From Streptosporangium album (GTDB lineage Bacteria > Actinomycetota > Actinomycetes > Streptosporangiales > Streptosporangiaceae), in NCBI RefSeq assembly GCF_014203795.1, contig NZ_JACHJU010000001.1, positions 2,790,001 to 2,854,000 on the forward strand: a stretch of 64,000 nt of DNA, written 5' to 3'. The notes under the pieces are model-generated. The model was given only the letters and a program-made list of their open reading frames with translations. It was not told the origin of the DNA and did not search any database. Made by a program: the position numbers and the translations under genes. Below, one piece after another: positions 26,265 to 35,430 of the stretch. How positions within the stretch are numbered: the stretch's first letter is position 1; the number at the start of each line of letters is the position of its first letter.

Positions 26265-26462
26265 GCCGCGAGGGCGGGCGCGTCGATCCGAGAGTTGATG
26301 GACCGCATGGGCCACTCCAGCACGCGCGCCGCGATGATCTATCAGCACGGTTCACACGAACGGCAACGCGAGGTGGCCGACCGGCTCGACTCCCTCGCGC
26401 GAGGACAACTCACGAGCGGATCGGGCACGCAGCGGGCACGGAAGCCGAAGAAGGCCAAATAA
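26265..26462 (+). pseudogene. Tyrosine integrase, C-terminal remnant
   Basis: The last 60 or so codons (RAGASIRELMDRMGHSSTRA, then IYQHGSHERQREVADRLD) match the C-terminus of the intact integrase at 50851-52062 almost residue for residue, including the catalytic tyrosine in IYQH. Everything upstream of about 26268 is unrelated. A hairpin and a tRNA-Ala fragment follow, the same order as behind the intact integrase. Confidence 0.85.
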
Positions 26463-26469
26463 AGATCAA

Positions 26470-26504
26470 AGCCCAGGTCGGGGAAACCATCCCTCACCCG
26501 GGCT
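26470..26504 (+). terminator. Hairpin after the integrase remnant
   Basis: AGCCCAGGT (26470-26478) pairs with ACCCGGGCT (26496-26504), one mismatch. It corresponds in place to the terminators at 52070 and 57999. Confidence 0.6.
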
Positions 26505-26514
26505 AACGCATGAG

Positions 26515-26554
26515 TGGAGCCTAGGAGATTCGAACTCCTGACATCCTGCTTGCA
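26515..26554 (-). other. Attachment site a: 3' fragment of tRNA-Ala
   Basis: 40 bases identical to the 3' part of the tRNA-Ala gene at 58064, from the discriminator through the T arm to the anticodon loop (ending TGCTTGCA). Direct-repeat att copy left by integration; the leftmost one found. Confidence 0.9.
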
Positions 26555-26831
26555 GATCGGCCTGATCTTCAGGAGAAACGGCCACGACCTGGGCGAGGGG
26601 TGGACCGTGCGTGACCGTGACTGCCCCCTGTTGACCGCCCTTAATGGCCCGCTAATGGCCCGGCGATCACGCTCACGACCACCCTGTCCCGGGTCCGCTC
26701 GCGGACGGCGGGATCAAGCCGGCCAGGCCGCTCATATGTTGGCAGCCGGCCAGCGGTGCCGAAGGTGGATCCCGCGCAGATCTCAGGGCGTGCCGACGTC
26801 GCGAGTAGTTCTGTCGGCGATAGTCTGAAAC

Positions 26832-27052
26832 TGTCCTGTGTCACCGAACCTTGAGTGAGTGTCATCGAAGCTTGAGCGGTGAAACCGCTGGTCACGGCGG
26901 CGTGGAGTAGTCCGCCGTGAGCTCGGTGCCGCCGATTCGGGCTGGTGCCCCTCGCGCCTGGCGTGCTGACAGCGCGCGGCCCAACCCTCTGACCAGCCGC
27001 TTCTCCAACCGCTCAAACTTCGCTGACACGGACTCACGTCCATCAAGGTCTA
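26832..27052 (+). repeat. Left inverted terminal repeat of the transposon-like unit
   Basis: Near-identical reverse complement of 31331-31553. Contains TGTCA-headed subrepeats at several places (for example TGTCATCGAAGCTTGAGC) and a short inverted GTAGTCCGCCGTGAG block. Short open frames in it are not convincing genes. Confidence 0.85.
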
Positions 27053-27196
27053 ATGACACGCGCTCAAGATCCACTGACACAGGACAGCGTTTTCCCTGTC
27101 AGCGGGTTGTGGTCATGGAAGCAGAACGGTTTGAAATGGGATCTGGCCCACATTTCGTGACGGGCACGGCTGCTAGCGGGCATACGCGTCGTGTTC

Positions 27197-27859
27197 TCAG
27201 CCGAGTGCGAGAGGGCCGTTGATTTCGAAGTTCTCGTCCAGAACGGTGACGAGGCGGTCGGCGGCCCGCGGGGTGGCCTCACTGGCCCATTTGTGGACGA
27301 GGCTCAGGAAGCCCTGCAGTCGCAGGTGCGCCGTGGCTAGGAGGGCGGGCAAGTCGTCGAGCTGGATCTCCACCTGCGTGGGAGAGGTCAGCGAGTGGGC
27401 ATACGACTCCTGTCGGAGCCGAACGGCTCCGACAATGTATTCGAGATCAGTGCCGGGATCGTGCCCGAGCCAGATGTCCTTCTTGTAAAGGACATTGCGC
27501 CACTCCCGCCAGTTTTCCAGGCCGCAACAGCAGCCTGGCAAGATCTCGGCATTGGTGGTCGTGTCCCTGACACGCAACCCGCCCGGGGCAACTAGCGCTT
27601 CGGCTTCGACCAAGTGTCGGTCCAGCAGATGGTGGAGATCGCTGATCGGTTCCGTCGGGATGTCGCCGTAGCGGAAGATGACCGCCATCGCGGCGCCGAC
27701 CTCGGCCGGGGTCATCTGGCCAGAAAGGGCAAGGATTCGGTCACTGGCCGGTTCGGCGACAGGCCAGCCGGTGAAGTCCGCCGTTCCGGAGGCCTCCAGG
27801 ACGGCATCGATGAGGATCACGTCCACAATCATCCCGCCGCGGATCGGTCCGCTGCTCAC
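27197..27859 (-). CDS. Accessory protein of the ISL3-type element, unknown function
   Basis: 220 residues, GTG 27859 overlapping the transposase stop by one base (TAGTG), so translation is coupled. Residues 105-145 contain LPGCCCGLENWREWRNVLY and WLGHDPG; the rest is helical with no membrane segment. Being inside the IS and coupled to the transposase it is a passenger or accessory gene. I do not recognise a functional family; similar CCCG-LEDW proteins occur as uncharacterised actinobacterial proteins (memory, not searched). Confidence 0.75.
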   Translation of the reverse strand: MSSGPIRGGMIVDVILIDAVLEASGTADFTGWPVAEPASDRILALSGQMTPAEVGAAMAVIFRYGDIPTEPISDLHHLLDRHLVEAEALVAPGGLRVRDTTTNAEILPGCCCGLENWREWRNVLYKKDIWLGHDPGTDLEYIVGAVRLRQESYAHSLTSPTQVEIQLDDLPALLATAHLRLQGFLSLVHKWASEATPRAADRLVTVLDENFEINGPLALG

Positions 27860-29442
27860 TACCTGGCGGCGGTAAGCAAGACCCGCTTACGGAGGAGCGG
27901 TAGACCGGCACGGCCGAACATCTGCCGTTTGATCATTTTGATGTGGTTGACGCGGCCCTCGACGGGCCCGGAGTTCCAGCGCGTGGTCAGGCCGTTGGTG
28001 ACGGCGTCCAGGTCGGCCTCGAGGCCGCCTGCGAAGGACGTGAGACCGGGCAGGTCATCGGCGCGGACGGCGGCGATCCAGGTCTGGAGATTGTGGCCGC
28101 GCAGTTCGGTGAGCATCTCGCCGAAGAGCCGGATGTGGCCGGCGGCGGCCCGCAGTTCGGGACAGTGTTCCAGGATCGGCTTGAGCCCTGTTTTGTCGTC
28201 CTCGGTCAGGCTCTCGGGGTGTCGGGTCAGCCAGCCGGTGACCTGCCGGACGGTGGGTGAAGGCGCGGCGATCAGGGCAGATTCGACACGGGCATGATGC
28301 TCGTCGAGGTAGTCACGCACGGTGGAGTAGCTGCCGTGGAAGCCGAGCGCGGTGATCTCGCGGTGGAGCTGTTTGGCGTTGGTGCAGCCGGCGTCCCAGC
28401 GCTGGTGGAGGTGGGGTTTGAACGGGTCGAGCTTGCTGGGACGAACGCCCTTCCATTTTCCGTCGACCAACTCCTGCCAGGTCACGGCGCGGGCATATCG
28501 CTGGACAGTGTGACGGCTCCACCCGAGCCGGCGAGCGATGCCACGCATGCCGTGGCCTTGTTCGATCAGGTCGTGGACCAGGGCGTGATGGCGGCGGGCC
28601 CGTTCGGCGAACCTCCCGGTGAGCTCCGCCTCCGGCGGATCCGAAGGAGGGGAGATCGGGATCTGCTCTGGGGGCTCGGGTTCGGGGGTGCGCAGGCAGT
28701 CTCGGTGCCGGGCCACGCAACGTTCGACGGCTTTGCCGAGGTTCTGCCAAAGGTGGAACCTGTCCGCGACCTGCGCCGCGTCCGGCGCCCCGGTGCGGGC
28801 GCCGTCGGCATAGGAGCCGGATCGGTCCCGGCAGATGATCTCGACACCGGGATGTTCGGCCAGCCAGTCCGCGAGAGGCTGGGCGTCCCTGCCCGGCAGC
28901 AGGTCCAGCGGTGCCCCGGTCTCGCAGTCGATCAACACGGTTCCGTAGATGTGGCCGCGCCGCAACGCGAAGTCGTCGACCCCGAGCACCCGTGGCGTCG
29001 TCACGACCGGGTCGGGCAATGCCATGACCAGCCGCAACATCGTCGACCGGCTCACGATCGCCCGCAGCCCGCATGCGAGGCGGGCACCAGCCCGTCCGGC
29101 CAGCGCGACCGCGATCTTCTCCAGCATCGACCTCAGCAGCGGCGTCCGCCGCCCGTATCGGATGGTGAGGCCCGCGACCTGCTCGGCGAATGTCCGCCGT
29201 TGGCAGGCCGTGTTGCCGCAGATCAGACGCCGCACCGACAGCACGATCTCCATCCGGCGATCGCCCATGGCCATGTCAGCCAGATGACGCTGGTATCGGC
29301 TGTGCACCTTCTCTGACAGGAACCCGCAGTCCGGGCACGGCATCGCCCCGGCCCTGGTCCGAGCCAGGATCTGTACGAGGGCGGTGGACTCAACGAGGCG
29401 TTCGAGCTCCACTCCGGCGAGGTGAGGGAGGAGGACGCCCAA
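27859..29442 (-). CDS. ISL3-family transposase
   Basis: 527 residues from TTG 29442. N-terminal zinc ribbon (CPDCGFLSEKVHSRY and the CGNTACQRRTF segment), the first catalytic Asp in VLGVDDFALRRGHIYGT, the second in DRSGSY/DRFHLWQNL region, a helix-turn-helix insertion (MRGIARRLGWSRHTVQRYA) and the C-terminal WNSGPVEGRVNHIKMIKRQMFGRAG with the catalytic Glu. Full length with intact ends outside, so probably active. Confidence 0.95.
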   Translation of the reverse strand: MGVLLPHLAGVELERLVESTALVQILARTRAGAMPCPDCGFLSEKVHSRYQRHLADMAMGDRRMEIVLSVRRLICGNTACQRRTFAEQVAGLTIRYGRRTPLLRSMLEKIAVALAGRAGARLACGLRAIVSRSTMLRLVMALPDPVVTTPRVLGVDDFALRRGHIYGTVLIDCETGAPLDLLPGRDAQPLADWLAEHPGVEIICRDRSGSYADGARTGAPDAAQVADRFHLWQNLGKAVERCVARHRDCLRTPEPEPPEQIPISPPSDPPEAELTGRFAERARRHHALVHDLIEQGHGMRGIARRLGWSRHTVQRYARAVTWQELVDGKWKGVRPSKLDPFKPHLHQRWDAGCTNAKQLHREITALGFHGSYSTVRDYLDEHHARVESALIAAPSPTVRQVTGWLTRHPESLTEDDKTGLKPILEHCPELRAAAGHIRLFGEMLTELRGHNLQTWIAAVRADDLPGLTSFAGGLEADLDAVTNGLTTRWNSGPVEGRVNHIKMIKRQMFGRAGLPLLRKRVLLTAAR

Positions 29443-29617
29443 ATAATGATCTTCGCACCCGGAGCATCCTCGTCCATCGGGGCCAGGCTACGGATCAGTA
29501 TCCATCACGAAATGTGGGCCAGATCCTTGAAATGGCCCCACCCGGACTGTCCCACCTATACCCGTCCGTGGGATCGCCTGTATGAAATGATGGTGGTGAG
29601 ATGGGACGGAGGTACGA

Positions 29618-31111
29618 ATGGCTGTCCGGTTCACCCCGCTCGAGGACGACGACCCGAAGAAGGTTGCCGGGTACAAGTTACAGGCCCGCCTCGGCTCGGG
29701 TGGCATGGGGCGCGTGTATCTCGCCTTCAGTCCCGGCGGGCGGGCGCTCGCCATCAAGGTCGTACGACCCGACTATGCCCAGGACCCTGAGTTCCGGCGC
29801 CGCTTCAAAAAAGAGATCAGGGCCGCCCAGAGCGTGCAGGGCCTGTACACCGCGCCCGTCGTGGACGCCGATAGCGAGGCGAAGCTGCCTTGGCTGGCCA
29901 CCGCGTATGTGCCGGGTCCCTCTCTGCAGCAGGCCGTCTCCGAGCACGGGCCGCTCCCGCTGCCCACCGTATTCCGGCTCCTCGCGGGCGTCGCCGAGGG
30001 TCTCACCGCAGTCCACACCTGCGAGTTGATCCACCGCGACCTGAAGCCGGCGAACATCCTTCTGGCGGACGACGGCCCTCGCGTCATCGACTTCGGTATC
30101 GCGCACGCCGCCGGCGCGACGACCGCCACGAGCACCGAAGTCCGCATCGGCACGCCCGCGTACATGGCTCCCGAGCAGGTCCGCGGACGCTCGGCCACCC
30201 CGGCGACCGATGTGTTCGCGCTGGGCAACCTTGCCGTTTACGCCGCCACCGGGCACGCCGCGTTCGGCGAGGGTAACTCGGACGCCCTGTTCTTCCGGAT
30301 CCTCAACGAGGAACCGGACCTTGACGACTGCCTGCCCAAGCTGCGCACAATCGTGCAGCGGTGCCTTGCCAAGGATCCGGGGGAGCGGCCCGCCGTCAGT
30401 GAGATCATGGAATACGCGCGTCGACAGACCGAGGGCGAGACGCTGGGCCTTGCCGGGTCCTGGCTGCCCGAGGCCCTGGTAACGTCGTTGGCCGGATATG
30501 ACACGGCGAAGTACAGGAAGACCGCGACGCCCGTCCCGCCGCCCAAACCCAAGGCGCCTGCAGGGCAGGGGAGTTCCGGTGGTTCGGTGCTCGGCTGGCT
30601 CGTCGGTATCGCGGTCGTCGTAGTGCTGGTCATCGGACCCGGCAAAGTGCTCGCCTGGGTCAAGTCCGATGGCACGCCGCCCGTCACGTCGACGGATGCG
30701 GGGTCGAGGTACACGCCGCCGGCGTCCGATACGGATACGGACACCGGCAGTGATACGGGCTCGGATACCGTCGCGGAGCCGACGGAGAAAAAGACTCCGG
30801 ACGGCTGTGAGCGAGGGTTTAGGGTCATCGGCAACAACTCCGATACGTACGACAAGGCCAGCAGCGCCTCGTTGAGCGCGTTGGCCTCCAACCTTGACGC
30901 GGCAGCGGACGCCGCGGGTGACTCTGAGGTGGAGGCGGCGATTCGTGACCTCGCAGACGACTCCCGGGCCATGAGCGACGCCAATTCGAAGTTCCAGGCC
31001 GCGATCGACGCTCATGATCTCACTGCCTCCGAGGGGTACAGCGACGCCTTCAGCTCGGCGTTTGGCGAGTGGAAGGACGACGCCGAAACCCTCAAGTCGC
31101 TGTGCAGTTAG
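29618..31111 (+). CDS. Ser/Thr protein kinase, transposon cargo
   Basis: 497 residues; ATG 29618 has GGAGGT six bases upstream. Kinase domain 15-270 with LGSGGMGRVYLA, LAIKVV, HRDLKPANILL, VIDFGIAH and GTPAYMAPEQV. A membrane helix near 327-345 is followed by an acidic Thr/Asp linker and a helical extracellular domain of about 110 residues with two cysteines (GCERG and SLCS). It lies inside the unit bounded by 221-bp inverted ends. The extracellular domain resembles in layout the protein at 36585. Confidence 0.92.
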   Translation: MAVRFTPLEDDDPKKVAGYKLQARLGSGGMGRVYLAFSPGGRALAIKVVRPDYAQDPEFRRRFKKEIRAAQSVQGLYTAPVVDADSEAKLPWLATAYVPGPSLQQAVSEHGPLPLPTVFRLLAGVAEGLTAVHTCELIHRDLKPANILLADDGPRVIDFGIAHAAGATTATSTEVRIGTPAYMAPEQVRGRSATPATDVFALGNLAVYAATGHAAFGEGNSDALFFRILNEEPDLDDCLPKLRTIVQRCLAKDPGERPAVSEIMEYARRQTEGETLGLAGSWLPEALVTSLAGYDTAKYRKTATPVPPPKPKAPAGQGSSGGSVLGWLVGIAVVVVLVIGPGKVLAWVKSDGTPPVTSTDAGSRYTPPASDTDTDTGSDTGSDTVAEPTEKKTPDGCERGFRVIGNNSDTYDKASSASLSALASNLDAAADAAGDSEVEAAIRDLADDSRAMSDANSKFQAAIDAHDLTASEGYSDAFSSAFGEWKDDAETLKSLCS

Positions 31112-31330
31112 GGCCGTTCAGCGGCGGGCGTACGTGAGGGCGGGGTCTTGGGACTATCCGGCCGGAATTGAACGTTAAGGGCTTGCCGCTGCTGGGGGTC
31201 CCGGTAGTTTCGGCGAAATTTTCAACGGATTTGTAGGTCAGAGCCTCCGTGAGGACCTTTGGGCACAGCTTGGAAGAAGATCTCTGACCTGCATTGACGT
31301 TGTTTTCTGTGTCGTTACTACCGGCACCCC

Positions 31331-31553
31331 TAGACCTTGATGGACGTGAGTCCGTGTCAGCGAAGTTTGAGCGGTTGGAGAAGCGGCTGGTCAGAGGGTT
31401 GGGCCGCGCGCTGTCAGCACGCCAGGCGCGAGGGGTACCAGCCCGAATCGGCGGCACCGAGCTCACGGCGGACTACTCCACGCCGCCGTGACCAGCGGTT
31501 TCACCGCTCAAACTTCGATGACACTCACTCAAGGTTCGGTGACACAGGACATG
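31331..31553 (-). repeat. Right inverted terminal repeat of the transposon-like unit
   Basis: Reverse complement of 26832-27052 with a few base differences. Between the kinase stop and this repeat, 31112-31330 contains no gene that I can see, only a possible GGTCAGAG/CTCTGACC stem. Confidence 0.85.
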
Positions 31554-31556
31554 AAA

Positions 31557-31632
31557 CGACAAGATCCCGCCCGATCGCGATGATCAGACGGGATCCCGTC
31601 AACTTCAGTCCAGCCGTTTCAAGAACGGCCCA
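31557..31632. repeat. Dispersed about 75-bp repeat shared with 44173-44250
   Basis: AAACGACAAG, a CCCGCCCGATC...GATCAGACGGG hairpin and CCGT(C/T)TCA(A/T)GAACGGCCC occur in the same order at both sites. At 44 kb it directly abuts a tRNA-Ala fragment; here it abuts an IS256 fragment instead. Confidence 0.7.
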
Positions 31633-31799
31633 ATCAGCCGTTGGGCGTTCTCATCCCGCTGATCGGCCAACTCGGCTATGTAGGAGTCGGCTTCGGCCTC
31701 CGGTGCGGCGGCCAGCATCCGCCTCGCACCTTCGCGGACAACCTCGTCGATCAAGGAGTCGTTCGGCGTGGAAACCTCAGGAGTAATTACTGTGAGCAC
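31605..31799 (-). pseudogene. IS256-family (mutator-type) transposase, N-terminal fragment
   Basis: 64 codons from ATG 31799. MLTVITPEVSTPNDSLIDEV and VREGARRMLAAAPEAEADSY match the conserved start of IS256-family transposases (about 400 residues); the frame then runs into unrelated sequence after DENAQRL. Only the 5' end remains. Confidence 0.75.
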
Positions 31800-31853
31800 A
31801 GGCGTGCCCTGCCGACGCTGCGAGCGTCGGCCTACCCGATTACCATCTATCGA

Positions 31854-32814
31854 TCACTCGGGGAGGTACGCCGCCTGAGGCCGATCCACAGACAGGTCTT
31901 GAGCATTGCTCTGGACGGATGCCGATCCCCCTGAGCCAGAGGCGGAACCGGACGCAGACCCCGCGCTCGCACCGCCCCTATCGCTGATCCGGCAGTAGCC
32001 GGAGTACAGGAAGCCTCGCTTGAACGGCTTGCCGAGGTCCAGTTCGATGTTCACGTAGCTTGGGAGGTCGTTAAACGCCATGTTCGGGAGGATGAACTCC
32101 CTGCCGGTGTATTTCTGCAGGACTGTCTGCTTGGCGGCGGGCTTGCAGATGAACGGGTTCGCGTAGGTGTTGTATCCGAGCCCGACGCCGGTGTTGAGGT
32201 ATCCGACGTCCTGACACTGGTACAGCACTCCGCGCATCGCGGCCGCGTTCTTGGCTCCCCGGTATCTCAAGGCGAAGTTCTGGAAGCACGACTTCGACTC
32301 GCCGGTGGTGTAGGGGGAGGGGCCAGCGGCTGCGACCGCGCCGAGGAAGTCCCTGTTGCAGCCGATCTTCGGTGACAGGTCCTGCCCTCTGAGCAGCGCG
32401 GCACGCTTGCAGCCGGTCACCGTCTGGAACGCGCCGACGACGTCTTCGTTCGGGCGGAGCCGGGAGTACGCGAGGACGAGGTCGATCTGAGCCGCGAGCG
32501 GGTACGCCCCGGTGTTGCCGAACTCCTGGTCGAGGAGGCGGAACCACGTCTCGAAGCTTGGCACCTGGACCTGGGTGTCCTGGGGCAGGGTGTAGACGGC
32601 GAGGTCCGTCGGGGTGTCGTAGCTTTCCAGGCCCGGAAACCCGACGTACGACAGGATTCCGATGCCGGCCTTCGGAGGATTGTCACCATAGAGCCTGCGC
32701 AACACGAGGTAGCGCTCGAGATTGGTGTTGGATACCCCCCAGGCGTACCAGAAGCCGCTGGGGTAGAGCGTCGTGCTGCCGCGCGGGTATGTCGTGGCGA
32801 AAAGAAAGGGCGAG
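31854..32814 (-). pseudogene. Secreted protein gene, 3' part after the group II intron
   Basis: The frame is open from the predicted intron end (VSPFLFATTYPRGSTTLYPS) through GFWYAWGVSNTNLERYLVLRR to 31854, about 320 codons. It has several cysteines, a Gly/Ser-rich stretch near the end (GASAGSASGSASGSGGSAS) and no membrane helix. Its N-terminus with signal peptide is encoded at 34753-34940, on the other side of the intron. No functional family recognised. A downstream ATG at 32705 could give a truncated product. Confidence 0.7.
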
Positions 32815-34752
32815 GTCGGGTGGCCGGAGGGAATCTCACCCTCCGGCTCCCACAGATCCGGACGTAAGCCTCTCGACTTATCCGGCTCCTGTCATCCAGC
32901 TCGCGCCGCTGCTGATCTCCTGAGCGCATTCCGCTTCCAGTGCGCGAAGAGCCCCGGATAAGATCTCATGATCTTCTTCAGGGTCTCCCACGCCCGACGT
33001 GGAGAGCGCCGCAGGTGCTTGTACTTCCGTCGGGCCCACCGAACGAGATACTGATCGACGTGAGACAGCACATGAGCCGCCTCCGACGGGCGAAAGCGCC
33101 CGAAGTAGACGGCCCACGGCCCGACCTTGACATTGATCAACTTGGCGATGTCCTTGAAGCTCAGGTCGCTGCGCAGGTGAAATCGCATCCGGCGTAGTTC
33201 CTGCCGGATCGCTTTGGCGCTGCTACCGCTGATGGCCGGAGAGAAGGTCGTGAACAGCGCTCCGCCCTTCTGGATGGCCATCCGCGGTTTGAAGGTGTAC
33301 CCCAGGAAGTCGAACGTCACGGTGTCGTGCCTGCCGTAGCGTCCAGTCTGCTTGCAGTACACAATGCGGGTTTTGTCCGGATGCAGCTGCAACCCGCCAC
33401 ACTCCGCCAGTCGCCGGGCGATCGCCTCTTTCACCCTGCAGGCCTGCTGCTCGCTCACACAATGCACGATCACGTCATCGACGAACCGCTCGAACGGCAC
33501 AGACGGAAATTCTCTGGCCATCCAGGCATCGAAGGCGTAACGCATGAACAGGTTGGCGATCAGCGGGGAGATCGACGCGCCCTGGGGGCTGCCCCGATCC
33601 CGCGCGGCAAGCGTTCGGTCCGGCATCGACAGCGGGGCCTTCAGCCACCGCTCGACATACAGCAGGATCCACGCCTCGGCGGTGTGGGCAGCGATCGCCT
33701 TGAGGATCAGATCGTGATCGAGATTGTCGAAGAAACCCGCGATGTCCAGATCGATCGCCCAGGCATACCGGAAGCAGCGCTCCCGGCAGGTGGCCACCGC
33801 ATCCAGCGGCGACCTGCCTGGCCGATACCCGTAGGAGTCTTGGTGGAATATCGGTTCCACCAACGGCTCCAGATAGGCGACCGCCACCGTCTGCGCGATG
33901 CGATCTGCAACGCACGGCACTCCAAGAATCCTCGATCCCGAGCCGCTCTTCTTGGGGATCTCCACCATCCGCACCGGGGCCGGGAAGTAACTCCCCGACG
34001 ACATCCGGTTCCACAGTTTGTACAGGTTGTCCTTGCGGTCCTGTTCGAACTGCTCGACCGTCACGCCATCGACCCCGGCCGCCCCCTTCTTACTCCTGAC
34101 CTTCTCAAACGCCGTCACGAACACCTGCCTGGAGATGTCGTACGGCTTCGAGCCTGGCTCGTTCATCCGGCTCCTCCCGAGAACTTCGGTTGACCATCAG
34201 ACAAACCTGAATGACCCGTCCCCTTCGCTCCACGCCCATTACGGCGCTTCACCGCTACTACGAGACGGTCCGCCCCTGTGCCCGGCCACCGGTACTCAGC
34301 CCCTTGCAAGCTCATCGCTCCTTGGGGTTCTCCCTCTCGCCCCGACTGGCCGCCGGGGACACTTTCACGGGCGACAGGTTCCCGCGTTCCATGCCAGAGC
34401 CCAGATCAAGCTCGCGCCATCTCCATGCCGGACGCCGCCCGAGCGGTAGACAGGTATCCCCCGGGCTTGTCCCGAAGGCAAGAGCAGCCCCCGGTTTCGA
34501 CGTCGTCTGTTTCTTTCGACACTTCAGCGATGGTTCGCTCGCGCTCGCCTTCTTGATCCCTACCTGACGCGGTCCCGCCGCGCCGTTTCCGCATCGCTCA
34601 CCACCCCGGCTCTTAACCGACGCAGCATGCGGTGGTTTGGGGCCTCCTCCTGCAAGGCGGCTCCGGAGGGCCTACCTCCATCTCCAGCACAGTTACACAC
34701 AGCCACGAACGTCCGACTACATCGGACCCTCCTCACTGCGCTCGCGGCGCAC
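32815..34752 (-). mobile_element. Group II intron
   Basis: On the minus strand the 5' end reads GTGCGCC at 34752 and the 3' end CACCCGAC at 32815. Domain V is recognisable at about 32854-32888 (GAGCCGGATAAGTCGAGAGG with its pairing GTCCGGATCT), and domain VI as a GCCGGAGGG/CCCTCCGGC hairpin at about 32818-32850. It encodes a reverse transcriptase/maturase. With these ends the two parts of the host gene are in the same frame. Boundaries are predicted to within a few bases. Confidence 0.85.
32892..34166 (-). CDS. Group II intron reverse transcriptase/maturase
   Basis: 424 residues; GGAGGAG precedes ATG 34166. RT domains in order: GVDGVTVEQF, PKKSGSGSRILGVPCVADRIAQ, DLDIAGFFDNLDH, GSPQGASISPLIANLFM, and the active site FVDD (FERFVDDVIVHC) in place of the usual YADD. 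The X/thumb region with the C-terminal YLVRWARRKYKHLRR and GLFAHWK is complete. No endonuclease domain follows, so integration would rely on replication forks or single-stranded targets. Confidence 0.95.
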   Translation of the reverse strand: MNEPGSKPYDISRQVFVTAFEKVRSKKGAAGVDGVTVEQFEQDRKDNLYKLWNRMSSGSYFPAPVRMVEIPKKSGSGSRILGVPCVADRIAQTVAVAYLEPLVEPIFHQDSYGYRPGRSPLDAVATCRERCFRYAWAIDLDIAGFFDNLDHDLILKAIAAHTAEAWILLYVERWLKAPLSMPDRTLAARDRGSPQGASISPLIANLFMRYAFDAWMAREFPSVPFERFVDDVIVHCVSEQQACRVKEAIARRLAECGGLQLHPDKTRIVYCKQTGRYGRHDTVTFDFLGYTFKPRMAIQKGGALFTTFSPAISGSSAKAIRQELRRMRFHLRSDLSFKDIAKLINVKVGPWAVYFGRFRPSEAAHVLSHVDQYLVRWARRKYKHLRRSPRRAWETLKKIMRSYPGLFAHWKRNALRRSAAARAG

Positions 34753-34940
34753 ACTCATCGAATCTGCCGGTTGTTCCATGCGGTCAGGTACTCGTCCGGT
34801 GTGGAGATGCAGCCGACCCTGGTCTGGGCCGCCGCTCGCGTCGAGTCTGAGGGCGCCGCCCAGGTCATGGTGAGCGCGAGGACGCAGGCCGCGACGGCGA
34901 GAGACAACTTCCGGGCGGCCGGCGGATGCTTGAGGTTCAT
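34753..34940 (-). pseudogene. Secreted protein gene, 5' part before the group II intron
   Basis: ATG 34940 with AAGGAG five to six bases upstream. Residues 1-37 are a signal peptide (MNLKHPPAARKLSLAVAACV...). The mature part reads TRVGCISTPDEYLTAWNNRQ-IR and then meets TGA at 34755-34757, five bases before the predicted intron start. Across the predicted splice the frame continues VSPFLFATTYP, so the TGA is the only obstacle to a continuous protein. Confidence 0.7.
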
Positions 34941-35430
34941 GCGTGCTCCTTGAGGCTCGATCGGCCGGTTCCGGTCGGATCGGAACGGGTCGAGCTACCG
35001 TGACCAATGTCAAGGACAGGGGCGATGCCGAGCCGCTGATGTGGCCGTTGATTGCTTCACTCGGACGGAACTGAGGGCAGGACCGCACCTGGAGGAAGGT
35101 TCACGGCCCGTACTCCGCACAGGGCACGGCCCCCTTCTTCCGAACGTGACCCTCGTCGGCATGGGCTACACGCCCAACGACATCCACGTGACCCGTAGTA
35201 CTTATCGCTGCCTCCGGCGGGCGCTCCGGGTCAGGGGATGGCCAACCCGCACGCATCGCATTGCCTCCCGCGCGGCGAGGGCCGGGCAACACCCGCCACG
35301 CCCGAACACCGCCGGACGAACGCGCGCTCATCGGCATGAGCGGACGTTCCACAGAGACTTGAGTGCCCACCAGCGCGAGCTGCGGAAGCACACGTGCGTA
35401 GGTGTTGGTCTCTGGTCTTGGCGTGTCGGC
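34941..35430. other. Intergenic, no gene recognised
   Basis: 490 bases upstream of the intron-split gene. Contains a small inverted repeat (GTTCCG/CGGAAC near 34966-34985) that could be part of its promoter. Open frames here look like GC-rich noise. Confidence 0.5.

Larger units (their letters stand above)
27131..29534. mobile_element. ISL3-family-like insertion sequence with 8-bp target duplication
   Basis: Terminal inverted repeats begin GGATCTGGCCCACATTTCGT (27139) and end with its complement (29526), 22 bp matched. TTGAAATG is duplicated directly outside both ends (27131-27138, 29527-29534), the 8-bp duplication expected for ISL3. It encodes a transposase and an overlapping accessory gene, both on the minus strand, and is inserted within the larger kinase-bearing unit. 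Confidence 0.93.
26832..31553. mobile_element. 4.7-kb transposon-like unit with long inverted ends carrying a Ser/Thr kinase
   Basis: Inverted copies of about 221 bp form both ends (26832-27052 and 31331-31553), each starting TGTCCTGTGTCACCGAACC from the outside. The six bases TGAAAC flank it directly on both sides (26826-26831 and 31554-31559), a target duplication. Each end contains several TGTCA-N-CGAA-N-TTGAG type repeats like IS21-family termini. No istA/istB is inside, so it would need transposase in trans. Contents: a nested ISL3-type element and the kinase at 29618. Confidence 0.8.

Noticed and set aside
26783..27222. Small open frames inside the 221-bp inverted repeat, including matching ones at 31337-31786
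   Set aside because: They exist because the repeat is present twice. No start site, motif or codon pattern supports a protein.
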